Source of the DNA: Desulfovibrio sp. TomC
GTDB taxonomy: Bacteria > Desulfobacterota > Desulfovibrionia > Desulfovibrionales > Desulfovibrionaceae
Assembly: GCF_000801335.2 (NCBI RefSeq)
Contig: NZ_JSEH01000016.1
Location: forward strand, 1-64,000
DNA: 64,000 nucleotides
Direction of reading: 5' to 3'
Both the position numbers and the translations under genes were made by a program. Below are positions 14,069 through 22,098 of the stretch, piece by piece; positions within the stretch are counted from its first letter, which is position 1; every line of letters begins with the position of its first letter. Under the pieces are notes generated by a model that searched no databases, had not been told where the DNA came from, and saw only the letters and a list, made by a program, of their open reading frames with translations.

Positions 14069-16303
14069 TCCACCGGGATAGAGCCGCTTGTAGAGCATGG
14101 CGTTGGTGGTGATGCGGCGCACGTAGTCCCGGGTTTCGGTGTAGGGAATAAATTCCGTAAAAAGCTCCTCGCCAAGCCGCCCGAAGCCGGCGTTCCACAC
14201 CGCCACCCGGTTTTGCCCGGCATTGTAGGAGGCAAGCGTGGCCGGGAGCGTCCCCTCCTGGCCCAGCCGCTCCCGGAAAAAAGCCACCCCGAGCCGGATA
14301 TTGATCACCGGATTGAACAGATCCGCCCGGTTGGGCCGGATGCCGATCTTCTTGCCCATGGCCTTGGCCGTCTCCGGCATAAGCTGCATAAGCCCCACCG
14401 CGCCGGCCCCGGACACGGCCTTGGGATCGAAAAAACTCTCCTGGCGGATCAGCGAATAGATGATGTCCGGGTCAATGCCCGATCCGGCCAGGGCGGCCGT
14501 CACATCGCCGCTGTAGGCCCGGGGATAGAGGGCGTCGCGCAGCGGCCCCAACTCGGCCGGCGTGCCGCGCAGCAGGCAGGCCCCGAAGGTGCGCCAGGCC
14601 GTGCGCATGGCCGCCGTGCGCCGCCCGGACTCCATGGCCGCGCGGATATGGGCCATGGCCAGATCGGCCCGGTCCGGGGCGGCCTTGGCGGCAAATTCCA
14701 GCGCCATCTCGGCCAGGGCCGGCAACCCGGCGTCGGACAGGGCGTAAGCCTTGCCCAAGGCGGCGGCAACGGCCGGCGACGGCGGCGCGGCCGCGTCCGG
14801 ACAGCGGGGCGGGGTGGTCGGCGACGAGGCCACCACCCGCTCTCCCACATCCCCGGCCCCGGACAGGGCTGCCGCCGCCCGTCCGCCGTAATAGGTGTTC
14901 GGACGGGCCGCAGCCACCTCCATCCAGGCGGTGGCCGCCTCCTGGGAACGCCCCAGCCCGACCAGGGCGCGCCCGCGCCAGTAGCGCGCCCCGTCCGCCC
15001 AGTCGTCCTCGGGAAACCGCCCGGCAAAGGCGGCCAGATCCGCTTCGGCCCCGGCAAAATCCCCGACGACATAGCGCAAAAGGGCGGTGAGCGAGGCTCC
15101 CTGGGCGGCCAGATCAGGGCCGACGGCCAGGCCTTTGAGCTGCCCGGCCGCTTCCAGGGCCTCGGCAAAACGACCCCGTTCAGCCAACAGCAAGGCCAGA
15201 TGCCGGGCCGCCGCCTCACGCAGGGGATCGTCGCGCCCAGGCCCGGCCAACACCTCGCGCAACAGCGCCTCCATGCGCCCGCCATCCTCCGGTTCAAGGG
15301 AGCGCCACAGGCAGCGGGCCTGATGGTAGCGGGCCCAGCCGGCCAGGGAGGCGGCGGGGTCAACGGGAATGGCCTTGGCAAAGGCGTCAAACGCAGCCTT
15401 GGGCCGGCGCAGACGATAGAGCGCCTTGCCCCGGACATAGTCGGCCCGGGCGGCCTGGGCCGGACTCCAGCCGGTACGGCCGTCAAGCAGCGTCAGGGCG
15501 GCCTCGGCCCCGCCCTTCTCCACCAGCGCCTCGGCCAGAAGCAACACCGTGTCCGGGGCGTCGGGATCAAAGCCGCCGGCCCCGCCCGGTTCGGCCAACA
15601 GCCGCCGGGCCAGGGCCGTGCCGGCTGCGGCGGATTTGGAAACCGGAAAGGTCAGGACCAGATGGCGCAAAAAATCCTGGGATTTTTGCCGCTCCCCCAG
15701 ATTGGCCGCAGCCGCGGCCGCCCGCAGCCAGACTTCCGGGGCCAGCGACGGCTCGGCGTCGGCCAGCCAGGCCTCGGCCAGGGCCAGGGTCCGGTCGTGG
15801 CGGCCGGCCCGGGCCGCACTTTCCATGGCCAGATACAGGGCGTCGCGGCCCAAAAAGGAATTGGCCGCGTGGGCGCTCAACCCGTCCAGGGCGGCCAGGG
15901 CGGCCGGGGCGTCGTCGGCCAGATAGAGGCCAAGGCCCTGGTAATAGGCGGCCACGTCGGCCTGGTCCCCGGCCTTGGGCAGGACCGCCGCCAGCCGGGC
16001 CGCGCCCTGGCGATGGTTGCCGGCCAGGACCTCGGACACGCCAAGGACCAGTTCGCGCATGGCCTCGCTGGCCCCGGCCGGGGTTTTGACGGCCCGCGCC
16101 GCCGGCAGGCTGTCCTCGCTGACCCCGAGCCGGGCCGAACGCGGCAGGGGCGCGGCCTCGGGCCGGGCCGGCGGCTGCCAGGGTTCGGGGGCGGCAGCCC
16201 AGGCCGCCTGAAAAGCGCTGGCCACCAGAAACACCAGAAACAGGTTGGCGGCCAAGACCGCACCAAATTGATCGGAGAAGGAGAGTAATCCCGGTCTCTG
16301 CAT
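14063..16303 (-). CDS. Slt70-like lytic murein transglycosylase
   Basis: The 746-residue precursor has an N-terminal signal/anchor segment (VLAANLFLVFLVASAFQAAWA), about 550 residues of alpha-helical, TPR-like repeats, and a C-terminal SLT catalytic domain. In that domain IYSLIRQESFFDPKAVSGAGAVGLMQLMPETA contains the catalytic glutamate of the RQES motif, and LASYNAGQNRVAVW is the second conserved block. It cleaves peptidoglycan between MurNAc and GlcNAc with formation of the 1,6-anhydro end, in the periplasm. The long helical region corresponds to the doughnut-shaped U/L domains of Slt70. It diverges from the tmc operon across a 190-bp shared regulatory region. Confidence 0.88.
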   Translation of the reverse strand: MQRPGLLSFSDQFGAVLAANLFLVFLVASAFQAAWAAAPEPWQPPARPEAAPLPRSARLGVSEDSLPAARAVKTPAGASEAMRELVLGVSEVLAGNHRQGAARLAAVLPKAGDQADVAAYYQGLGLYLADDAPAALAALDGLSAHAANSFLGRDALYLAMESAARAGRHDRTLALAEAWLADAEPSLAPEVWLRAAAAAANLGERQKSQDFLRHLVLTFPVSKSAAAGTALARRLLAEPGGAGGFDPDAPDTVLLLAEALVEKGGAEAALTLLDGRTGWSPAQAARADYVRGKALYRLRRPKAAFDAFAKAIPVDPAASLAGWARYHQARCLWRSLEPEDGGRMEALLREVLAGPGRDDPLREAAARHLALLLAERGRFAEALEAAGQLKGLAVGPDLAAQGASLTALLRYVVGDFAGAEADLAAFAGRFPEDDWADGARYWRGRALVGLGRSQEAATAWMEVAAARPNTYYGGRAAAALSGAGDVGERVVASSPTTPPRCPDAAAPPSPAVAAALGKAYALSDAGLPALAEMALEFAAKAAPDRADLAMAHIRAAMESGRRTAAMRTAWRTFGACLLRGTPAELGPLRDALYPRAYSGDVTAALAGSGIDPDIIYSLIRQESFFDPKAVSGAGAVGLMQLMPETAKAMGKKIGIRPNRADLFNPVINIRLGVAFFRERLGQEGTLPATLASYNAGQNRVAVWNAGFGRLGEELFTEFIPYTETRDYVRRITTNAMLYKRLYPGGK

Positions 16304-16351
16304 GGTGGAATTTCCTACCTTAGAGCGTCATATCCCGCAGTTTTACTGGAT

Positions 16352-16402
16352 GTATTTAAAAAATACCCCCCCTTGACTTCATCGGCAAATCGTGACTAAC
16401 GT
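16352..16402 (+). promoter_or_regulatory. Palindrome and candidate promoter upstream of tmc operon
   Basis: In the 190-bp divergent gap, GTATTT-AAA-AAATAC (16352-16366) is a perfect short palindrome in otherwise GC-rich DNA. Downstream, TTGACT (16373-16378) and TAACGT (16397-16402) are 18 bases apart, a weak sigma70-like pair about 90 bp before the tmcD start. The palindrome could be an operator for either direction. Both calls rest on pattern alone. Confidence 0.3.
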
Positions 16403-16493
16403 GCGGGAGTTCACAAACTGTCCGTTTCCCTAGCCAGGGCGTGCGATCCCGGACGCCTGCCCTGCGTGCCTTCCACCCGTCAAGGAGGTCGAT

Positions 16494-17762
16494 ATGTCCT
16501 TCGCGCAGTCCTGGGATTTCACGCCGGGCGCCCGCGTCGTTCTCGACGATATGCGGCAATGCTCCCGTGAATACGAATGGTTGGAGGAACCCCACGTCTC
16601 GCCCGACGGCGAACACGTGGCCATGGTCGCAGCCCTGCCGGATCCCGCGTTTTCCGTGGCGGTCAACGGCGAAGTCTGGGAAGCGACCTTTGACAAGGTT
16701 TGGTATCCCCGGTTTTCGCCCGATGGCCGCCTGACGGTCCTGGCCCAGACCGACGGCGAGTGGACCATGGTGGTCGACGGCGAACCCTGGGACGAGCAGT
16801 ACGCCTACATCTGGGGCACGCTTTTTTCGGCCAACGGCGACATCATTGCCGCGCCGATCCAGCAGGACGGCAAGTACGGTTTGTCCGTCAACGGCACGCC
16901 CTGGGACACGCTCTATGACAACGCCAACCAGGTGACGCTCTCGCGCGACGGCAGCGCCGCCGCCGCCGTGGTCCAGGTCAAGGCCCCGGCCCAGGCCGAC
17001 ATCGCGGCCTTCCAGGAAGGCATTTTCAGCGTGGCCGTCAATGGAGTCGCCTGGGACTCGATTTTCGTCAACTGCTGGGCGCCGACCTTTGATCCGGCCG
17101 GAAAAAATGTGGCCACGACCATCCGCCGCTCTCTCTACGACTATTCCATTGCCGTCAACGGCAAGGCCTGGGCCGGCTCGTACGCCTGCGCCTGGGGACC
17201 GGCCTTCAACCCGGCCACGGGCGCGGTCGCCGCGCCGGTGCGCAAGGCCGGGGCCTGGGGCATGGCCATCGACGACGCCATGGCCTGGGACATCCGCTAC
17301 GGCCAGCTGTGGCATCAGGCCTTCTCGCCCGACGGTTCCAAGCTCGCGGCCATTGCCGCCGTGCGGTTTGGCGACTTCACCGTGGTGGTGGACAACACCC
17401 CCTGGGACATCGTCTTCCCGGTGGTGACCGACCTGACCCCGAGCCCGGTCGGCAACCGCTTCGCCGCCCTGGCCAGCAACCACAATACGGATTTCGCCAT
17501 CCTGTGCGACGGCAAGGTCTGGGACGGCCGCTACGACATGGCCTACCCCCCGGTGTGGAGCCCTGACGCCGCCCATCTGGCCGTGGCCGTGGAGAAAGCC
17601 GGTCGGTTCACCGTAGTGGTGGACGGCAAGGCCTATCCCAAGAGCTTTGACAAGTGTTTTGCCCCGGCCTTTTCCCCGGACGGAGCTTACGTGCTCATCC
17701 GGGCCGTGGCCGATGGCAAGTGTCACCGCATCGTGGCCCCGGTCGCCGCCTTCACCGGCTAG
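16494..17762 (+). CDS. tmcD: Tmc complex subunit TmcD, beta-propeller-like
   Basis: The 422-residue soluble protein consists of about nine repeats of a V-x-V-[ND]-G-x-x-W motif (VAVNGEVWEATF, MVVDGEPWDEQY, LSVNGTPWDTLY, VAVNGVAWDSIF, IAVNGKAWAGSY, MAIDDAMAWDIRY, VVVDNTPWDIVF, ILCDGKVWDGRY, VVVDGKAYPKSF), alternating with SPDG turns as in WD40/TolB-like propellers. TmcD is the tryptophan-rich, cofactor-less subunit of the transmembrane Tmc complex of Desulfovibrio. AAGGAGG lies seven bases before the ATG. Its stop is 10 bases before tmcC, whose ribosome-binding site overlaps the stop. The assignment rests on the repeat pattern and on three unmistakable tmc neighbours. Confidence 0.87.
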   Translation: MSFAQSWDFTPGARVVLDDMRQCSREYEWLEEPHVSPDGEHVAMVAALPDPAFSVAVNGEVWEATFDKVWYPRFSPDGRLTVLAQTDGEWTMVVDGEPWDEQYAYIWGTLFSANGDIIAAPIQQDGKYGLSVNGTPWDTLYDNANQVTLSRDGSAAAAVVQVKAPAQADIAAFQEGIFSVAVNGVAWDSIFVNCWAPTFDPAGKNVATTIRRSLYDYSIAVNGKAWAGSYACAWGPAFNPATGAVAAPVRKAGAWGMAIDDAMAWDIRYGQLWHQAFSPDGSKLAAIAAVRFGDFTVVVDNTPWDIVFPVVTDLTPSPVGNRFAALASNHNTDFAILCDGKVWDGRYDMAYPPVWSPDAAHLAVAVEKAGRFTVVVDGKAYPKSFDKCFAPAFSPDGAYVLIRAVADGKCHRIVAPVAAFTG

Positions 17763-17772
17763 GAGGTTCTCC

Positions 17773-18432
17773 ATGCACGCCCTGTTTGATCTCGCCGTCG
17801 GCCCCCTGGCCTGGCTGGCGTTTGCCCTGTTCATCCTCGGCTCGGCCTACCGGCTCATGGCCATGCGCGCCCTGGCCTTTAAAAAAGACGCCACGTTTGT
17901 GGCCTACATCAGCTGGCCCCATGCGCTTAAATCCCTGGCCCACTGGATCACCCCGTTCGGGGCGCTGGGCTGGCGGGAAAACCCCGGCATCACCATTGTC
18001 ACCTTTGCCTTCCACATCTGCCTCATTGTCGCCCCCCTGTTCCTCATGGGACACATTGCCCTGTTTGACGCCTTCCGCGGCTGGTCCTGGCCGGCGCTGC
18101 CCGGCACTGTGGCCGACACCCTGTCTATCGTCGTCGTGCTCGCCTGCCTCTATTTCCTGTGGCGGCGTCTGTCCGTCCCGGAAGTCCGCTTCGTCACCCG
18201 CACGCATGACTGGCTGGTTTTGGCCCTGGTCGGCGCGACCTTTTTGACCGGCGTCCTGGCCTATCACCGCATCGGCGACAATCTCTTCGTGACCACGCTG
18301 CACATCCTGTGCGGCGAGGCCATGCTCGTCGCCATTCCGTTTACGAGGCTTTCCCACATGCTGTTCGGATTTTTCAGCCGTGGCTACATCGCCTCGGAAT
18401 TCGGGTCCGTCAGACACGCCAAGGACTGGTAA
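17773..18432 (+). CDS. tmcC: Tmc complex membrane cytochrome b-type subunit TmcC
   Basis: The 219-residue protein has five or six hydrophobic segments and several histidines within or next to membrane helices (WPHALKSLAHW, FAFHICLIVAP, LAYHRIG, TTLHILCGEA), as in the heme-b anchor NarI/DsrM family. It would accept or donate quinone-level electrons at the inner membrane and link periplasmic TmcA to cytoplasmic TmcB. ATG 17773 follows AGGAGG, which overlaps the tmcD stop. The longer upstream frame was rejected because it lies inside tmcD. Confidence 0.9.
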   Translation: MHALFDLAVGPLAWLAFALFILGSAYRLMAMRALAFKKDATFVAYISWPHALKSLAHWITPFGALGWRENPGITIVTFAFHICLIVAPLFLMGHIALFDAFRGWSWPALPGTVADTLSIVVVLACLYFLWRRLSVPEVRFVTRTHDWLVLALVGATFLTGVLAYHRIGDNLFVTTLHILCGEAMLVAIPFTRLSHMLFGFFSRGYIASEFGSVRHAKDW

Positions 18433-18447
18433 CCGCCGGAGGATGTC

Positions 18448-19767
18448 ATGAAAACCATTGCCGATCGTCTTATCGAGGACGTGGGGCTCAGACGCGGCGT
18501 CGACCGCCTGACCCCGGAGAAAATACAGAAGGTCTTCAAAGAACTCGTGGCCGGCGAATGCGGCGCGCGGATGAAGACCTACATGGAAACCTGCGTGCGC
18601 TGCGGCATGTGCGCCAAGGCCTGCCATTACTACCTGTCGCACAAGGACCCGAGCTATTCCCCGGTGGCCAAGGTCAGCCAGACCATCTGGCGGCTGTTTG
18701 ACAACGACGGGAAAGTCGATCCCGCGCTCATCTACGAGTGCGCCCAGGTCGCCTACACCGAGTGCAACCTCTGCCGCCGCTGCATCCACTACTGTCCGCT
18801 GGGCATCGACACCGGCTACATCATAAGCGTCGTCAGACGCCTGTGCCACAAGCTTGGCGTCACCCCCCAGTACATCCAGGACACCGCCCACAGCCACTCG
18901 GCCACCATGAACCAGATGTGGGTCAAAGACGACGAATGGCCCGACACCCTGCAGTGGCAGGAAGAGGAAGCCCGCGAGGAATTCCCGGGGCTGCGCATTC
19001 CCCTCGACGTCGAGGGTGCGGACTTCATGTATTCCGTCATCGCCCCGGAACCCAAGTTCCGCACCCAGCTCATTTATCAGGCCGCGGCCATCTTCCACGC
19101 CGCCGGGGTTTCCTGGACCATGCCCGCCACCCCGGGCTGGGACAACTCCAACATGGCCATGTTCACCGGCGACTCGGAAATCATGGCCCGCATCGAACGC
19201 GCCCACTACGAAGCGGCCCAGCGCCTGCGCGTCAAACGCATCGTCATGGGCGAGTGCGGCCACGCCTTCCGGGCCGTCTACGACGTCGGCAACCGCTGGC
19301 TCGGCTGGAAATGGCATCCCGTGCCGGTGGTCCACTCCGTGGACTTCTTCTGGCAACTCATCCAGGAAGGCCGCATCAAACTGACCCACAAGTTTGCCGA
19401 GCCCGTCACCATCCACGACCCCTGCAACATCATCCGGGGCCGGGGGCTGATGGACAAGCTGCGCGAGGTCGTCCACTTCCTGTGCGACAACGTGGTGGAA
19501 ATGACCCCCAACCGCGAGCACAACCTGTGTTGCTGCGCCGGCGGCGGCGTCATCAACTGCGGACCTCCCTTTAAAAACGTCCGCATCGTCGGCAACTCCG
19601 TCAAAGCCGAGCAGCTGAAAGCCACCGGCGTCCACTGGTGCATCGCCCCCTGCCATAACTGCCACGGCGGCCTGGACGACATCATCAGCAAGTTCGGCCT
19701 GGAAATGCACACCAAGTTCCTGGGCGACCTCATCTATGAACTCATGGAGAAGCCCGAGGCCGAGTAA
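18448..19767 (+). CDS. tmcB: Tmc complex iron-sulphur subunit TmcB
   Basis: The 439-residue protein resembles HdrD/DsrK. Two [4Fe-4S] ferredoxin-type motifs lie in the first third (C49-VRC-GMC-AKAC and CNLCRRCIHYCP), and the C-terminal half carries the CCG domain (NLCCCAGGG, then WCIAPCHNCHGG), which in HdrB/DsrK holds a special catalytic cluster. It is the cytoplasmic-side redox subunit of Tmc and is thought to pass electrons from TmcA to the cytoplasmic sulfate-reduction pathway. GGAGG is seven bases before the ATG, and tmcA follows 23 bases after the stop. Confidence 0.93.
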   Translation: MKTIADRLIEDVGLRRGVDRLTPEKIQKVFKELVAGECGARMKTYMETCVRCGMCAKACHYYLSHKDPSYSPVAKVSQTIWRLFDNDGKVDPALIYECAQVAYTECNLCRRCIHYCPLGIDTGYIISVVRRLCHKLGVTPQYIQDTAHSHSATMNQMWVKDDEWPDTLQWQEEEAREEFPGLRIPLDVEGADFMYSVIAPEPKFRTQLIYQAAAIFHAAGVSWTMPATPGWDNSNMAMFTGDSEIMARIERAHYEAAQRLRVKRIVMGECGHAFRAVYDVGNRWLGWKWHPVPVVHSVDFFWQLIQEGRIKLTHKFAEPVTIHDPCNIIRGRGLMDKLREVVHFLCDNVVEMTPNREHNLCCCAGGGVINCGPPFKNVRIVGNSVKAEQLKATGVHWCIAPCHNCHGGLDDIISKFGLEMHTKFLGDLIYELMEKPEAE

Positions 19768-19790
19768 CCCGGCGCGCAGGAGAAACCGAC

Positions 19791-20186
19791 ATGAAACGAT
19801 CGCCCCTTATATCCTTGGCGCTGCTGGTCCTTGTCGCCGCCGTCCTCCTGGCGGCTCCGGCCATGAGCCAGCAGGACATGACCACCGTGCCGACCGAAGG
19901 GTTTCAAAAAACCACCCGGCTGCCGGTGGCCTTTGCCCACGACGCCCATAACGAAAAAGCCGGGCTGACCGACTGCACGGCCTGCCACCACGGCGAAAAA
20001 GACGGCAAGCGGGACAACACCGCCGACACCGCCGGCATCCCCTGCTCGGATTGCCACACCGCCGTGGCCGCGCCCGGCAAGACGCCGCTCATGCGGGCCT
20101 TCCACCGCCAGTGCATGGGCTGCCACATGACCCAGAAAAAAGGTCCGGTCACCTGCGGCGACTGCCACAAACCGGCCAAGAAGTAG
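19791..20186 (+). CDS. tmcA: Type II tetraheme cytochrome c3 TmcA
   Basis: The 131-residue precursor has a signal peptide (residues 1-26, LALLVLVAAVLLAAPAMS) and exactly four CxxCH heme c sites: C62-TAC-H66, C85-SDC-H89, C108-MGC-H112 and C122-GDC-H126. Additional histidines (VAFAHDAHN, CHHGEK, FHRQC) can serve as distal ligands. This is the periplasmic acceptor of hydrogenase-derived electrons. It is the last gene of the tmcDCBA cluster and is followed by a strong intrinsic terminator at 20220-20251. Confidence 0.95.
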   Translation: MKRSPLISLALLVLVAAVLLAAPAMSQQDMTTVPTEGFQKTTRLPVAFAHDAHNEKAGLTDCTACHHGEKDGKRDNTADTAGIPCSDCHTAVAAPGKTPLMRAFHRQCMGCHMTQKKGPVTCGDCHKPAKK

Positions 20187-20219
20187 CCCGCCTGTCCGGG
20201 GCTTGACGCACACGCCCAA

Positions 20220-20251
20220 GGCGCGGCCGGGAAACCGGTCGCGCCTTTTTT
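20220..20251 (+). terminator. Rho-independent terminator of tmc operon
   Basis: GGCGCG-G-CCGG-GAAA-CCGG-T-CGCGCC followed by TTTTTT: a ten-base-pair GC stem with a GNRA-type tetraloop and a six-T tract, 34 bases after the tmcA stop. This is the clearest terminator in the window. Confidence 0.9.
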
Positions 20252-20350
20252 GCGCCAATGGTCAGGCACCCCCTGGCGACGTGCGCCCATCAAGGGCCTG
20301 CGGCGCCTGACGGGTATTGCGCGCAGCCCACTCGCGCTTCGGTTCGTGCC

Positions 20351-20420
20351 CAAAACCCCTTCAAAAACTTCCCCCATCAAGGGGGTCCGGGGGGGATTAT
20401 CCCCCCCGGCCGCCGGAGGC
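20351..20420. repeat. Partial copy of the dispersed repeat (one end)
   Basis: The 318-bp gap between the terminator and the next gene carries one end of the repeat: AAAACCCCTTCAAAAACTTCCCCC, then GGGGGTCCGGGGGGG-ATTAT-CCCCCCC, then the end sequence GGCCGCCGGAGGC (20408-20420). It matches, in reverse complement, the left part of the full copy at 7325. No matching opposite end was found upstream. The remainder of the gap (20421-20568) is pyrimidine-rich, with TTTCCAACTCCCGCC and TTTCCAACTCCCACC in near-direct repeat, and holds nothing else I can name. Confidence 0.65.
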
Positions 20421-20568
20421 TTTTTTCCCCTTTCCAACTCCCGCCTCCGGCCGCCCGAGACACTCTTTCCCCTTTCCAACTCCCACCCCCGGTCACCGGG
20501 GCCTCTTTTCAGAAACACCACATTGGAATCATTCTTGCTTGTCCCTGCGGCAAACCCAGGAAGGCCCC

Positions 20569-21516
20569 ATGCCCAAATCGCTTCTCGCGCTCCTTGCCGG
20601 CCTGTTCGTGGTCGCCGGCTCCCTGGCCCCGGCCCTGGCCCAGCAACGGCCCTGGTCTGCCGCCCAGGCGGCATCCTCGTATGGGCCGCCGCCTTCGCCA
20701 GTCCCATCCCCGGGCGAGACCGCCCGGCCCGCTGCCGCGCCCGCTGCGGCCACGACTCCTGCGGCCGGCCCGGACAGCCCGGAGGTGCGGCGTCAGGTTT
20801 CCGGCGCTCACGCCCTGTCGGCCGCGTCCACCTGTTTCTACGGTCCCCACATCGATCAGGGACAGGCCAAGCGGCTGTGCCGCTATCAGGCCCGGGGCAA
20901 ACTGCTCGACACCGCTGCCAGCCAACTGGCCGGCGACCCGGCCGTGGCCCGGGCCGGGCTGTCCGGGCCGGATCTGCGGGCCTTTGTCGACAGCCTGCTG
21001 GCCGTGTCCGTGACCGACGAGGAGGTCCGCCCGGTACCGGACGGGCTGGCCGTGCGCCTGACGCTTCGGGCCGAGACCGAACCCGGCACGCTGGAACAAC
21101 GCCTGGCTTCCTTTGCCGGCAATCCCGAACTGCGCGCCGCCGCCCTGGCCGAGACCGCCGTGCGCGACCGGCAGGCCGGCGAGGCCCGCATGGCGGCCGT
21201 GCCTTTTGGGGCGGACCGTGAATTTCGGGCCAAGGAAATAGAGAACGAAATGGGGCAGGACGCCGCTTTTGCCGAACGGCGTCTGGTTCCGGGCATGTCG
21301 ATCAAACAGGTCAAGGAATTGCTTGGCGACCCGGCCGCCGTCAAACAAGCCGTCCTTGGTCCGGAAAGCTATCTTTGCGCCAGCTATGGCCGCATCTGGG
21401 TGGTGTTCCGGGACGGCGTGGTCAGCTGCCTGCGCAGCCGGCTCGATTACGTGCGCCGCTACGACACGGATTGCCACTGCGCCGGAAACTATTCCACGAT
21501 TCTTAAAAACGACTAG
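20569..21516 (+). CDS. Secreted protein with BamE-like C-terminal motif
   Basis: The 315-residue precursor has a signal peptide (MPKSLLALLAGLFVVAGSLAPALAQ), a Pro/Ala-rich linker (about 25-65), a middle helical region, and a C-terminal block RLVPGMSIKQVKELLGDPAAVKQAV...YGRIWVVFRDGVV. This resembles the GMTxxxVxxxLGxP...W.Y...G.V pattern of BamE/SmpA-type small domains. Six cysteines are spread through the mature part, including DCHC near the end. Function is unknown; a periplasmic or envelope role is likely. AGGAAGG lies four bases before ATG 20569. Confidence 0.65.
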   Translation: MPKSLLALLAGLFVVAGSLAPALAQQRPWSAAQAASSYGPPPSPVPSPGETARPAAAPAAATTPAAGPDSPEVRRQVSGAHALSAASTCFYGPHIDQGQAKRLCRYQARGKLLDTAASQLAGDPAVARAGLSGPDLRAFVDSLLAVSVTDEEVRPVPDGLAVRLTLRAETEPGTLEQRLASFAGNPELRAAALAETAVRDRQAGEARMAAVPFGADREFRAKEIENEMGQDAAFAERRLVPGMSIKQVKELLGDPAAVKQAVLGPESYLCASYGRIWVVFRDGVVSCLRSRLDYVRRYDTDCHCAGNYSTILKND

Positions 21517-21529
21517 GCGTTAGCCTGCC

Positions 21530-21559
21530 TTGACAGCCAGGGCGGCCGGCCGCTAGAAA
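21530..21559 (+). promoter_or_regulatory. Candidate promoter of orphan receiver gene
   Basis: TTGACA (21530-21535) and TAGAAA (21554-21559) are 18 bases apart, in the 107-bp gap before the receiver gene at 21624. A perfect -35 and a four-of-six -10 make this a plausible sigma70-type promoter. Confidence 0.45.
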
Positions 21560-21623
21560 CACCAATGGCTGCATATACATCAACCCTCGACGTTTCCCGC
21601 TCACCCACCCCGCCGGAGGAATC

Positions 21624-22040
21624 ATGAGGGCGCTCATTGTCGATGACGACTTTTACAGCAGAAGCTTTCTCGAATACATTTTGCACCCCTACGCCCAGTG
21701 CGACGCGGCCGTGAACGGCGAGGACGCCATCATGGTCTTCCAGAAAGCCCTGGAAGAGGGCAAGCCCTATGCCCTGGTCTTCATGGACCTGCTCATGCCG
21801 GTCATCGACGGTCCCCGGGCACTGAAAGAAATGCGCGAGATCGAAAAAGACTTCGGCCTCACCCACGAGACCTGCTGCAAGGTGGTCATCACCTCGGTGC
21901 TCGAAGACGGCGAGGACACCCACAACGCCATGTATCTGGGCGGGGCCACCTCGTTTCTGCAAAAACCGGTGGATGAAAAATCCATCATGGCCGAACTGCG
22001 CCGCCTCCACTGCCTGCCGCCCGAAGCCGACGAGCCCTGA
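21624..22040 (+). CDS. Stand-alone CheY-like response regulator
   Basis: The 138-residue protein is a single receiver domain: acidic pocket IVDDD (6-10), phosphoacceptor Asp55 in FMDLLMP, Thr/Ser switch VVITS, and the conserved lysine in FLQKPVDEKSI. There is no output domain, so it works by protein contact, like CheY or Spo0F. GGAGG lies six bases before the ATG. No kinase gene is adjacent; the CheA and Hpt proteins at 57609-60894 are possible but unproven partners. Confidence 0.9.
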   Translation: MRALIVDDDFYSRSFLEYILHPYAQCDAAVNGEDAIMVFQKALEEGKPYALVFMDLLMPVIDGPRALKEMREIEKDFGLTHETCCKVVITSVLEDGEDTHNAMYLGGATSFLQKPVDEKSIMAELRRLHCLPPEADEP

Positions 22041-22098
22041 TCCCCGCTTTTTTCCCGCCCCGCCTTCCCGTCGCCGCAGCCTTGGCGTAGAGTAGGCC

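Noticed and set aside
14213-16288. Long plus-strand frame opposite the lytic transglycosylase gene
   Set aside because: Gly/Arg/Pro-rich shadow frame; the minus-strand product has a signal peptide and an intact SLT domain.
17752-19710. 652-codon minus-strand frame across tmcC and tmcB
   Set aside because: No domain, and it spans two unmistakable tmc genes on the other strand.
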